A stretch of DNA of 37,173 bases from NCBI GenBank assembly GCA_002811645.1, contig PDIP01000039.1, positions 47,061-84,233 on the forward strand, read 5' to 3'. A model generated the notes under the pieces. That model saw nothing but the letters and a program-made list of their open reading frames with translations, made no database searches and had not been told where the DNA came from. Positions 8,586 to 18,005 of this stretch are shown in pieces (position 1 is the first letter of the stretch; the number at the start of each line of letters is the position of its first letter). The DNA is from Corallochytrium limacisporum (lineage: Eukaryota > Opisthokonta). Made by a program: the position numbers and the translations under genes.

Positions 8586-10451
8586 TCACACGTTGTCATC
8601 GTTGGCGTTTAGGGTCCTATTGGATCCAAACTGCACATGGACACCGCTGAGCCTGGCGTTCAAATTCGTCCGGAATGTCTTCACCTTCCTCTCAATGTCA
8701 TCCATATCAAGAACGCCATCCCCTGTCTCATCGAGCTGTCTGAACTGATTTCGGATCAGCCAGAGATCGTTCTCGCTGCAGCGACCAAGTTTCAGAAGTA
8801 GTCGAATTGTAAACTCGTATTCTGTGATGTGGCCATCACCATCAACATCGAGACTCTTAATGTACTCCGGGCTGAGCTCGGCAAAGAGGACTTGCTTCTC
8901 GAGCTTGGCCTGCTTGTATCCCAGCCAGGCGTCAGCGATGCTACCTAAGGCATTAGCAGTAATAACAACACCGAAAATGATGAAGAAGACGGTGTAGAGC
9001 TTGGATCCATCTGTTGTTGGGGAGAAGTCACCATAGCCAACTGTCGTGCAAGTCACTACGCCAAAGTAGATGGCGTCCAAGTAGTCCCAGTCCTCCCAGA
9101 TGAGGAGGAATGTACTGAATATAAGAATATAAATGATAAAGATCACGATAGCCTTAAGTGCTTGCCACACGTAGGAACTGATGCGCGGCATGTTCTCCGC
9201 GATCCGCGCCTGCATCATTTCTGCATTTTGAGTACTGTTCGCCGTCACACGGAGCCGGTCTCCAAGGCCCTCTTCCCCCTCGTCCTGATCAGTCCGCTCA
9301 TGGCCGACTGCTGATTCGGCCTTGTGAATGGCCTTCTTGAACGCTTCTGCCTGCTTGTTCAACAGGAACTCGGACAGCTCACCAAGACACAAACCAGCAA
9401 GACCGATGCCGCAGAAAATGTAAATCATGGTGATAATACGAGTACTGGGTGTGTCCGGACTGATATCACCGTATCCAACAGTGGTAATTGTGACAATGCT
9501 GAAGTAAATGGAATCAATAACGGTGAGATCCTGGATAACGCCGTACAGAATTGCGCTCAATATGATAAATACTAAGAAGATGCCCAGCGCAATGATAAGG
9601 AATCGCAAGTCCCTGACGTTGACCTCCAGAGGAGTCTCGTCCCGCTCGACGTCCTGCATATCAATGCCCTCGAGGATAGTGAAGGTGATTGTGTGGCTGG
9701 CGACGCTGGAACTTGATTCATTTCTTGTTACCTCCACTGTTCCATACACGTACCCGGCATAGTCACCTTTCTTGTTCTTGAGCTCGAACTTCTTCGGCGT
9801 AATTCCTTGCCCGGCCAATTCAAGAACTTCCTGTACATGAAGATGAGATTTTCCCACAAGATCATCTGTGCTAAAGGCATCCTGGTCATATACAGCAATC
9901 ATGAACCTGTCAGTTGCCGCGTTTCCCTTTTGCGGGTCCTTTGGTGGGTATACAAAGGTCAACACGTTGTGGTCCGCCCGAGTGAAGATCACGTTCGACC
10001 CGCCATTGCTAATGTGTTTTGTGCGATGAGAAACCCCGTACGGTTTCAACTTGATATAAACGTAAGGGTCCATGTAGTTGTACAGTAGACTCTTAGCGTG
10101 GTGGTCATCCATCTTGACCCCGGCCTGCTCAGCTGTGGCCTCCTCTGCCAGTTCAGGATGGCTACCGTACCATTCTTCTGTGGACTTTTTAGTTGCGGTC
10201 ATATCAGTCCATGCCTTGGGATTGAACCACTTTAGATCGCTTGTGGCGTCACCGACACCTAAAGAAACAGTGGAGGCCCTTTTCTGCTTTTCCTTCGACT
10301 CCATGTCCGGGAGGCTGTCACTGACCAGCGTAGTACGATTTCCATTGCCGGTGGCGGTAGTACTTGTGCGAGCAGACGACGACTCGACCGTCGGGCTGGT
10401 GGCCGCCGGCGAAATGGTGACCGGCAATTTGTCCTTGCTTGCGTCCGACAT
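8586..10451 (-). CDS. Two-pore K+ channel with N-terminal C2 domain and C-terminal EF-hands
   Basis: The 621-residue membrane protein has two K+ selectivity filters, TTVGYGD at 323-329 and again at 469-475. Each lies between two hydrophobic helices: about 282-304 and 338-362, then 430-451 and 486-508. This is the layout of plant and algal TPK/K2P channels, which are often vacuolar. Two EF-hands follow, with loops at 535-546 (DVDGDGHITEYE) and 574-585 (DETGDGVLDMDD). Residues 1-70 are Ser/Thr-rich and disordered. Residues about 122-243 look like a C2 domain, with DPYVYIKL and the acidic loop YDQDAFSTDDLVGKS that binds calcium in C2 folds. TPK channels have EF-hands but normally no C2, so this fusion is unusual. 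The first filter differs from the second in flanks only. The ATG at 10451 is the first in frame. Function is inferred as a Ca2+-regulated K+ channel. Confidence 0.92.
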   Translation of the reverse strand: MSDASKDKLPVTISPAATSPTVESSSARTSTTATGNGNRTTLVSDSLPDMESKEKQKRASTVSLGVGDATSDLKWFNPKAWTDMTATKKSTEEWYGSHPELAEEATAEQAGVKMDDHHAKSLLYNYMDPYVYIKLKPYGVSHRTKHISNGGSNVIFTRADHNVLTFVYPPKDPQKGNAATDRFMIAVYDQDAFSTDDLVGKSHLHVQEVLELAGQGITPKKFELKNKKGDYAGYVYGTVEVTRNESSSSVASHTITFTILEGIDMQDVERDETPLEVNVRDLRFLIIALGIFLVFIILSAILYGVIQDLTVIDSIYFSIVTITTVGYGDISPDTPSTRIITMIYIFCGIGLAGLCLGELSEFLLNKQAEAFKKAIHKAESAVGHERTDQDEGEEGLGDRLRVTANSTQNAEMMQARIAENMPRISSYVWQALKAIVIFIIYILIFSTFLLIWEDWDYLDAIYFGVVTCTTVGYGDFSPTTDGSKLYTVFFIIFGVVITANALGSIADAWLGYKQAKLEKQVLFAELSPEYIKSLDVDGDGHITEYEFTIRLLLKLGRCSENDLWLIRNQFRQLDETGDGVLDMDDIERKVKTFRTNLNARLSGVHVQFGSNRTLNANDDNV

Positions 10452-11108
10452 GATTGGTTTTGTTCTCGTGTTCCCAGAAACCTTATGTCAACATCCGCAG
10501 TCAGAGCCATACCCGTCGCCATAGGCCCTTGAATTGGTCGATTTCTTTCTTACCTTCACCAGACCACTTCATTTCGTCTAGGGCATTCGACATGTCATGC
10601 GGAGTTTCGTCGATACTCTGCGTAGTTCGCCATCGGACAGGAGGCAGGGAAGCAAGACAATCGGCTACCAGAATGGAGAGACCGAAGAGGAAGGAATGTA
10701 ATGTTGGCAGCAGCCGGTGCCTAAGATTGTGGAAAGGCAGACATCTATCTAGCGGAGCGCGCAGAGATTCCAGCAACGGCGAGGCCATCCGTTTTCCTCC
10801 ACTCGCACCACACTTCCAGTTGGTCCATACAATATGTATAGAGTTTGAGCAAAATCTACCCGAAATCAACCCCTCGCGAAATTCTTTTCACAGGCACAGC
10901 GGACTGGGAACAGATAAGAACCGCAGAAACGGACACACGGTGGCACGGTGACGCTCTTTGAGACATATCTACCCACACGAAATCCCCCCCCCCGTCTTAT
11001 AGAAAATAACTGACAATGTTTTCAACATCCGAGGGAATTGGCATGAAAAGCCGAATTTCTACGCTCTCTCTTGGGGCTCGCGTCGCGTTTAAAGTGGGGC
11101 AGAACGAA

Positions 11109-11139
11109 GGGGCCAAAGGGGGGAGAAGGGGGAGGGGGG
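11109..11139 (+). other. G-quadruplex-type G-tract array
   Basis: Four plus-strand G-tracts (11109-11112, 11118-11123, 11128-11132 and 11134-11139) are separated by 1-5 nt loops. This satisfies the usual G4 pattern, about 660 bp upstream of the K+ channel ATG. Confidence 0.5.
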
Positions 11140-11485
11140 AAAGACAGCAGCCACTCCTCCACTTCCAAAGATGGCCTCTCCTCCTTCTTCGGGCACTGTG
11201 CAGAAAACGCCGTCGGTGATTGGTAGAGAAAGTATGAGGCACCGTCGCGAGAAAGTGAAATCCTTCAGACTCTCGCTCTCGCTGTTCACTGACTGCCACC
11301 CGACCAATGGCGGTCCAGGAGCTCATCGCTTTTTTTTTTCCCCTTTGTGAGGACCCACACTTCCGCGGACGGAGTGGCTCCCAAGGTTGGAGATGAAGGG
11401 ATGAGTCCGTCCGCTCCGCTGCGCTATTGGACCTTTAAGTCCAAAGGCAGTCTGACGTCTTTTTCAATCAAAACTCGAACTTTCC

Positions 11486-11510
11486 CTCTCTCTCTCTCTC
11501 TCTCTCTCTC
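11486..11510 (+). repeat. (CT)12 microsatellite
   Basis: An uninterrupted CT dinucleotide run of 25 nt within a longer pyrimidine tract (about 11480-11527). Confidence 0.9.
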
Positions 11511-11805
11511 CCCCTTCTCCCCTTTTCTAGGAATCATTCTACGTTGACTGCCACTTTGGCGTCTGACAGGTCCTGGGTTTCTGGTTCCTTTTTGTGGGCA
11601 ACCCACCGTTCTCCCTGGTCTTTGGTGGGGGAGCGCGCATGGTGGGAAACGACACCCCCTCTTTTGTCCTTTTCTTTTTTTTGGTTGTGTTGCTTAAGCT
11701 TTCCTCGCACAATTTTGCCCGCGGGTGGAGGACATCGGACATGGCGAGACGTGTGCAAGCTTAGGAGGAAAACGATATCACCCTGGCCTCCCCCCCTCTT
11801 TTTTT

Positions 11806-11835
11806 ACACACACACACACTCACACACACACACAC
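11806..11835 (+). repeat. (CA)n microsatellite
   Basis: Thirty bases of alternating A and C with one T interruption at 11820. Confidence 0.9.
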
Positions 11836-11903
11836 GGACGGCGCGCGCAACAGCCGTTGTCTGTGATTCATCTGTAGCCAGTTTTAGACACAGGAAGACG
11901 AAA

Positions 11904-11919
11904 GAAGAAGAAGAAGAAG
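11904..11919 (+). repeat. (GAA)5 microsatellite
   Basis: A short GAA trinucleotide run followed by a G/A-rich stretch. Confidence 0.85.
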
Positions 11920-12821
11920 GGGGGAAGGGACGGTGCAGCAGCAACTGGGCAGCCGCAATCAGCGACGAGGATTTTTTCGCTGTTGCTTCGTTCTGCTTCG
12001 GAATCTCGCCACCACACATCTCCCTTTCCCTTTTCCTTCTTCTGACATTGGAGGAAAGACGGCCCCGAGATCTGGCTTCTAATGGTCCACCCCCACCCCC
12101 TCCTTCCCCCGCCTTGGCTCCTGCTTGCCCGTTTTCCTTTTTTTTCCCTCTCTGCCTGCCTTATTCTGCGCTCCGATGCGCCAGGCGGCTGGCCCTCGTC
12201 TTCCTCTTTTCCACAGTACGGTTTTAATGTGTATGTCGTACGCATCGTCTGTCTTCCTGTTGGTTGGCAGTGGTGGAGAAATAGGAACGAGAGGAAAAAA
12301 AGGTCACGTATCGAAGATACGGAGACCCTCGACACCACAGCAGACGTTTGTGCGAACAGATGGATGGTGGCCTCAGTACGCAACCGGGTAACGGAAAATG
12401 TGTAGGCCCTAACCTTTTTTTTTTTCTGTTTGGTTTGCGCCCACAATAGACCTTACCTCTACAACCGACCAGTCCAGTCCCCTCTTCCCATTCCATCTCC
12501 TGCCCTGATGTGGGCGGAAGCTTGATCCTACGCTGTGTCGAAGGAAGACTGTGCCCTGGTAGGCCAGCCATTGGTGGTGGTGGTGCGTCGTATTACTTTC
12601 GGGACAATTTGGGTCCGCAAACATGAAAAGGTGGTCAAGCTCCTAACCAGCGGTGTCCCCATATTGTTCTGTTATGGGCATGACCTCCCTTAACAATGGA
12701 CGTGTACCCCAATACAAACCGAGGTCAGTTCAAAAGCAGTCACATCTGTCAACAGGAATGAAATGAGAAAGGTAGGGGCCTCACTTTTGTACATCTGGGG
12801 CCAGAAAATCAGGCCATTTAG

Positions 12822-12829
12822 TATATAAA
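12822..12829 (+). promoter_or_regulatory. TATA-box-like TATATAAA without an assigned gene
   Basis: TATATAAA lies 50 bp before an ATG at 12879 that opens only 23 codons. No recognised gene follows on the plus strand, so this is either a cryptic element or the promoter of an unannotated non-coding RNA. Confidence 0.25.
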
Positions 12830-13011
12830 CAGAAAGCCCTGACGTCCCCCAGCATAAAGTAGGGTTCGCCGACCAACAATGGATTCCATTATGGCCGTGC
12901 CCTTGTGTTGGGGAGGAAGTTTTTTCCACATTTTCAAGGACTTAATATGACGAGTTTGTGCCTTGCTGATCTTGATAACGCACGCATAATGCGGTAGAAG
13001 CCTTCACTTTC

Positions 13012-13017
13012 TTTATT
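13012..13017 (-). terminator. candidate poly(A) signal of the CRT-like gene
   Basis: TTTATT on the plus strand (AATAAA on the minus strand) lies 130 nt beyond the stop of the CRT-like gene at 13147. Confidence 0.4.
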
Positions 13018-13146
13018 CAATCTCTAGTTTCTATTGTTACAAACCAACCTCCCGTGTACGACGAAGGTACGCACGTTGGTGCGCAATACTAATATCTAAG
13101 CCCACCAAGCGAGTGAGCTGAACAGCTCGACATGTGATGATTCTCA

Positions 13147-14907
13147 TCATGCTTCCCCGGGGTCATTGCGGCGAGGAGATGGATGGCGACGGCTAGAACT
13201 ACCGCTGTCCGAGTGTTCACTTCGTGACGGCGTCGTGGGTTCCGGTAAGCCAACCCTGTGGTAAAGATTCGCTCTCACTTGGGATGCACTGCGGGGCCCG
13301 GGTCTGTAGGGAATCTCATCAATGAGCAGGTAGGGCTCACCCTGGAATTCACGAGTGTCCAGTAGTGAGAATGTCGCGTAGCTTTGTACTGCCTGACGAC
13401 CAGCCAGAATGTCATCCACATCCTTACGAGTTTCGACTGCCATATCTTCCGGATACCAACGATACATAATAAGGCCCACCAACAGGACAGCCAGGGAGAC
13501 ATAATCGGCTGTGCTGAGCTGGTGCGTAGCTGGTCCCGCAAGAAAAGCCCATTCAAACAGGAAATCAGACAGAGCAACGCGCAGAGCAGATGCGATTACC
13601 GCCAGTGTAGCTGATCCGTGCTTAAAGACGTACAAAATGACAATATTGTACGTGAAATTGAAGATCACGAAGCAGGCAAAAACGTAGGGTGTCTCACTGC
13701 AGTGTGTGTCCAATGGGGTGGGGTTGATGCCACCGAAACACTTGGTTGCATTCCACATATAAGTGAAGAAAGTTGAGGGCGTCACGACAACACCGCCCGC
13801 AAATGCCTTGATGAAGATCAATGGTGAAGTCAAGAATCCAACCAGCAACTGGAACACAGCGATCCACGCATTGAAGAGCCAAATATCGGTGTCCACATTC
13901 TTGAGCTCCAACTCCTTGTACACATTCGATGCGGTGGCCGGAATGTTGCTCAACAAAAGCATACCAATCATGATGGAGAGCGTGAAGGGAGACACGCTAT
14001 CCATCGCGGACTCTTTAGTGTTGTCCAGACTTGGTAAGACAGCAACCACGACACCCGCCAAGATGAGCAAGACAGCGATATAGTGAGTCCAACGATAGCG
14101 TGCCCGAAGAAAGATTGCAGAGGCCAGCATGTTCACTGGAATCACAAACTGACTAAAAATTACCTGAAGGGGCCCCGGGAGAGTAGCTGCAGGAATTGTG
14201 GACAAGACATTCTGACCACAGTCGAAGCACGCCATAATTGCAAAGAGCTTCAATGGGGCCTCCTTTAGCATCTTGGGAGTGATAATCTTCCAATGATATC
14301 TCAGCAGCACAATTGGCCAGGCAATGCAGCAGAAAGCGCAGCATAGCGCCACAGTTCCCAAATACCAGGTGTACCGTTCCATATCATTTGCAAGTCGGAC
14401 ATAGAACACATAATCAATCGAGCGGGTGGCCACCAGGATCACCAACATAAGAGAAACCTTCAATTTCGACGGTCCTTCATCTTCTGCTTCCCGAATATTT
14501 GAGACACTGCCATCTGCAACATCCATGGCAGAGGAACTCGCACTTGCAAGCTGTGGAGCAGACACGTAGTAGTAGTTTTCCACTCCCTGTAGTAGAGGAG
14601 CGACTTCGTTCGCACTCGCATAGTCACTAATGTTACTACTCTCGCTCTTCAGCCTCGGTCTGGTAAGTCCTGCCTTCGATGTCTTTCTACGAATCTTGGC
14701 TTCCTTTCTTTCCAGTGCTCCCTGCCAAGCCAGAGTCCCTTCTATGTGTTCCGACGGCGTTAGTCTGCTGTATGGCGATACAGAGCTGGCGGACTGACCG
14801 TGTGTGTCAGCATCTCCATGCTGTATTGACCGGGTATGATCGATATTCCACGCCGACGAAGTGGCGTGGCTATCTTCAGTCTGTTTTTTCTTTGAAGAAG
14901 AGGGCAT
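13147..14907 (-). CDS. CRT-like (chloroquine-resistance-transporter-like) drug/metabolite transporter
   Basis: The 586-residue protein matches the CRT-like family, which includes the apicomplexan digestive-vacuole transporter and the plant plastid CLT thiol transporters. These belong to the drug/metabolite transporter superfamily. A polar cytosolic N-terminus of about 145 residues precedes roughly ten hydrophobic helices (about 149-476). Family-like segments are the SNIPATASNVYKELELKNVD block followed by LFNAWIAVFQLLVGF, and a lumenal loop with paired Cys (TKCFGGINP and DTHCSETP). After that comes FNFTYNIVILYVFKHGSATL, matching the last helical pair. The C-terminal 110 residues are Ser/Arg/Pro-rich and cytosolic. 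The frame is open to 14919 but the first ATG is 14907. The substrate is not predictable; glutathione or peptides are possible from the plant and parasite members. It diverges from FIGL1 (1,127 bp). Confidence 0.85.
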   Translation of the reverse strand: MPSSSKKKQTEDSHATSSAWNIDHTRSIQHGDADTHGQSASSVSPYSRLTPSEHIEGTLAWQGALERKEAKIRRKTSKAGLTRPRLKSESSNISDYASANEVAPLLQGVENYYYVSAPQLASASSSAMDVADGSVSNIREAEDEGPSKLKVSLMLVILVATRSIDYVFYVRLANDMERYTWYLGTVALCCAFCCIAWPIVLLRYHWKIITPKMLKEAPLKLFAIMACFDCGQNVLSTIPAATLPGPLQVIFSQFVIPVNMLASAIFLRARYRWTHYIAVLLILAGVVVAVLPSLDNTKESAMDSVSPFTLSIMIGMLLLSNIPATASNVYKELELKNVDTDIWLFNAWIAVFQLLVGFLTSPLIFIKAFAGGVVVTPSTFFTYMWNATKCFGGINPTPLDTHCSETPYVFACFVIFNFTYNIVILYVFKHGSATLAVIASALRVALSDFLFEWAFLAGPATHQLSTADYVSLAVLLVGLIMYRWYPEDMAVETRKDVDDILAGRQAVQSYATFSLLDTREFQGEPYLLIDEIPYRPGPRSASQVRANLYHRVGLPEPTTPSRSEHSDSGSSSRRHPSPRRNDPGEA

Positions 14908-16034
14908 ATTCTCTAACACTCTATATACCTTGCGGCGTAATCCCCTTACATTGTTTCCTAAGTTGACAGTCGATCACAAATATATTTGTACTGCGATCTT
15001 GCGTTGTGCTACTATTGCAAACTGTCTACTTTGAAATTGTTTGTGTCAAAATACAATCTATAAGCCACCTTAATGCCATAAGTACCAATCTCGCCATGGG
15101 TTGGATACGCATTCATCGTCCATATGTCCAGGTGGGTCCTCCACAAACACATAGTTCCACCCCAAAGCCACTGCGGCACCCCTCTCCAACCCTCTCTCCC
15201 CACGCCCCAACAGCGCTTGACTGTGTATTTCAGAAGGTCGTCCTCCTTAACCTGCGAAACAGTACGTCAGCACCACCGGCTACACGAGTGGCCCTCCGGT
15301 GGTTTCCCTTTGTAGCGGGTCTCGCAAGGTGTCCCGCTCAAGACCTGTGCGGGGGTGTGGGGACCCCCTGCAAATGTGGCAGTCACTCCATCAAGATCCG
15401 CGATCGGAGGCAGTGACCAGAGAGGGCAGACGCTAGTGATTATATACCCCACTGCTGCCATTTTCTCCCAGTAGCTGTTTTTTTACTTGCGTGTATCCGA
15501 CACAAGTATTCATCCTCTCAAGCCCCAACATTGGCACTGTTTGTCTGTGTGCCTGGGTGGATCGTATTTCCTTCCCACAGTGTGGAGAGGGCCATACTTT
15601 CAGTACTGGGTCGGCCGCTGCAATGATCAACTACTACGGAAGTCTTTTTTATTACCGCACACACACTACCAACCCATCAACCGTATCACCAATTTGTGTG
15701 TCCCCAGCCGCCGGACCGAGACCGACCCTCCCTTCTCAACGCTCGGTCTCATCCCAGCGGCAGGGGGATCCTGGGCGCGAAAATTTTGGAGAGACCAGAC
15801 TGCCCTGGTGGTGTCCCTGCGTCCCATCCAGGAGAGTGTTCCTCCGCGACGTGTTTTACAGAAGAGACACTGGCAAATGAGAACCTCCATTTGTCTCCTC
15901 GCCGTGGTGCTGTACTTAAAGAACATCATAATGATTATGACTCTCTGAAGACAATAGCGCAATGAATAAGAGATCTCTGGAAGGCTATCGGGTTGAGGGA
16001 CTTACCGGAGGAGCTTCGCTAATGCATCACACAG
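14908..16034. other. divergent intergenic region CRT-like/FIGL1
   Basis: This 1.1-kb stretch carries C-rich patches (15170-15200), a TATATA-like element at 15440-15446 and an E2F-like site at 15775-15782, 253 bp before the FIGL1 ATG. Overlapping short frames (for example 15006-15416 and 15487-15948) match no family. I see no RNA gene. Confidence 0.45.
15775..15782 (-). promoter_or_regulatory. E2F/DP-like site upstream of FIGL1
   Basis: GCGCGAAA on the plus strand equals TTTCGCGC on the minus strand, a perfect consensus. It lies in a longer block, 15772-15791, that recurs with 18 of 20 identical bases at 26327-26346. Confidence 0.4.
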
Positions 16035-17930
16035 ATGACTCATATGTTCAGCATACCCGAAGATGTCCCGGCGGACGTATGCACGTGCAATCGGAATAAC
16101 TGTGAACACGAGGAATGTTTTGATCATGCTGAAAAAGAAAATACAGAGTTGAAATGGACTGGCACCTTGGATCAACGACGGATGAAAGCAATGGAGCTCG
16201 CGGCAGAAGATCTTCTGAAATCTCTGGATCTGAAAGAAGAACAGAACATACTCAAAACCCTTCTACAGATAATGCGATCTCAGCGAACCGTATTGGGGCC
16301 TTCCGGCAATCGTGTCATTGGTAATGAGATGCAAAAAATAGCTGAGATGATAGGAATTCCAATGGCAGATCTTCTTGCCGAGACCGAGGTATATAGGCAG
16401 TCATATGAAACCGCGTTCCCGAAGAAAAGTCCCGGAATAGTAAGCAAACCGATGTCCAACAGCACCACAATGATGACAAGAACCACCGGTGTGAATTCAA
16501 GCTTTAACTCTGTCTCATCAAAGACCAATTCTCACTCAAGTAGACCTGGACTTGGTGGCGACTTTAGCCGACACATGCAGGCGGGATTCAACTACGGAAA
16601 GAAAGCAAGGAAGCAGCACTTCGAAAAGGACTCTAAGGCTGATTTTTCACCTCCAAGTCGTTCGGAACACCAGCCAATTAGGTCTCGGTTGCTCGCCAAG
16701 CGTGGGTCAGACAGCGACGACGAACCGCAAGATGTCAAACATAACGATTTCAAGACAGGAATGCAACAGTACCGGGAGGATCAGAAGCACACAAATGGTT
16801 CGAGACCTGGTGTTGATCAGCGTGCAGGACTCGGGTCTGGACCACCACGCAGGGTTCCATATTATGGATCGAGACCAGGACAACCGCATGAAATGCGCAA
16901 ATCTGAAACTGACAAACGACTAACTCATGCATTCAATCAGCCACACAACCCAAGCCGCAACCAAGGACTTGTGTCCAAAAAGAGAAAGCAAGAAGAAGAA
17001 GAGGTAATCGATGGGGACGACGAGTACAAGGGACTGGATCCAAAACTCGTTGAAATTATCAAGAACGAGATTCTGGACCTTAAAAAACCGATCACCTGGG
17101 ATGATATCGCTGGTTTAGGGCACGCGAAGAAGAGCATTATGGAGATCGTCGTATGGCCCATGCTGCGGCCGGAGGTTTTCAAGGGACTGAGAGCGCCACC
17201 AAAGGGTCTCTTACTATTCGGTCCACCTGGAACAGGTAAAACAATGATTGGAAAATGCATTGCAAACGAAGCAGGCGCTACCTTTTTCTCTATTTCTGCA
17301 TCATCCATGACTTCAAAGTTTGTGGGCGAGGGCGAAAAGCTCGTTCGAACTCTGTTCGGGGTCGCGAAGGTTCACTCTCCGGCTGTCGTCTTCATTGATG
17401 AGATAGATTCACTATTGACACAGCGGAGTGAGAACGAACATGAGAGCGCGAGACGGATTAAGACCGAATTCTTGGTTCAGATGGACGGTGTTGGAGGTGG
17501 CGACGAGCGTATCCTTGTTGTAGGCGCGACAAACCGTCCAACTGAGCTCGATGAAGCTGCGCGGAGACGCTTCGTTAAGCGTTTGTACATTCCCTTGCCG
17601 GATGGTGAGGCAAGACTGGCTATCCTGGACAATCTATTACAGCGGGAGGGCGCTAGCCTAACGGACGATGACAAACAAGAGCTAGTTGAGAAGACTGACG
17701 GCTATTCAGGTGCTGACATGGCCAATCTTTGTAAGGAGGCTGCCCTGGGCCCTCTGAGAGAGATTACGGATATTCGCAATGTCAACGCAAGCCAGATTCG
17801 CGCCATCGATATGCGGGACTTCAACTATGCAATGACTCAAGTGCGAGCCAGTGTGAGTGAAAAGGACCTTGATCACTACTTGCAGTATGCAAAGGACTTT
17901 GGCAGCATTGGTATGCCAAGTTCGGCCTAA
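16035..17930 (+). CDS. FIGNL1: Fidgetin-like 1 (FIGL1) AAA+ ATPase
   Basis: The 631-residue protein has the conserved C-terminal half of FIGL1, an AAA+ ATPase that removes RAD51/DMC1 filaments and limits crossovers. The linker [16 protein letters not shown] (331-346) leads into the AAA module. Walker A is GPPGTGKT (396-403), Walker B is FIDEID (453-458) and the arginine-finger region is RRRF (510-513). Sensor motif GATNRP is at 497-502, and a Vps4-type C-terminal helix ends the protein. A conserved middle motif at 239-250, [12 protein letters not shown], corresponds to the FIGL1 RAD51-binding FxxA site, but here the Ala is Gly. The N-terminus carries a Cys cluster (C16, C18, C23, C28) I do not recognise from other FIGL1s. 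An alternative ATG lies three codons in. A perfect E2F-like site is 253 bp upstream. Confidence 0.93.
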   Translation: MTHMFSIPEDVPADVCTCNRNNCEHEECFDHAEKENTELKWTGTLDQRRMKAMELAAEDLLKSLDLKEEQNILKTLLQIMRSQRTVLGPSGNRVIGNEMQKIAEMIGIPMADLLAETEVYRQSYETAFPKKSPGIVSKPMSNSTTMMTRTTGVNSSFNSVSSKTNSHSSRPGLGGDFSRHMQAGFNYGKKARKQHFEKDSKADFSPPSRSEHQPIRSRLLAKRGSDSDDEPQDVKHNDFKTGMQQYREDQKHTNGSRPGVDQRAGLGSGPPRRVPYYGSRPGQPHEMRKSETDKRLTHAFNQPHNPSRNQGLVSKKRKQEEEEVIDGDDEYKGLDPKLVEIIKNEILDLKKPITWDDIAGLGHAKKSIMEIVVWPMLRPEVFKGLRAPPKGLLLFGPPGTGKTMIGKCIANEAGATFFSISASSMTSKFVGEGEKLVRTLFGVAKVHSPAVVFIDEIDSLLTQRSENEHESARRIKTEFLVQMDGVGGGDERILVVGATNRPTELDEAARRRFVKRLYIPLPDGEARLAILDNLLQREGASLTDDDKQELVEKTDGYSGADMANLCKEAALGPLREITDIRNVNASQIRAIDMRDFNYAMTQVRASVSEKDLDHYLQYAKDFGSIGMPSSA

Positions 17931-18005
17931 CTGGCTCAACCTTATTGATAATTTCATGTGTATCAGTTTAATGTCGTGTCATGATTAATCTACATATGTT
18001 GCCAT

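Larger units (their letters stand above)
10452..13146. other. 2.7-kb gene-free region, pyrimidine tracts and microsatellites
   Basis: This region lies upstream of the K+ channel gene and downstream of the CRT-like gene, both on the minus strand. It holds a 10-C run (10984-10993), a G-quadruplex-type array (11109-11139), T-runs followed by CCCC (near 11330), (CT)12, (CA)n and (GAA)n repeats, and a TATA-like element (12822). Long frames such as 11544-12227 and 11868-12446 are low-complexity (Pro/Ser/Phe or Arg/Lys-rich), overlap on opposite strands and match no family. I see no RNA gene or transposon. Confidence 0.5.

Noticed and set aside
11544-12227. Long plus-strand open frame (over 200 codons) in the pyrimidine-rich region
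   Set aside because: It has no ATG at its 5' end, is Phe/Pro/Ser/His-rich from simple repeats, and overlaps equally long frames on the other strand.
11868-12446. Minus-strand open frame of about 190 codons
   Set aside because: Its composition follows the GAA and purine tracts and it matches no family.
12879-12950. 23-codon frame after the TATA-like element at 12822
   Set aside because: Too short and without similarity; kept only as a possible promoter element.
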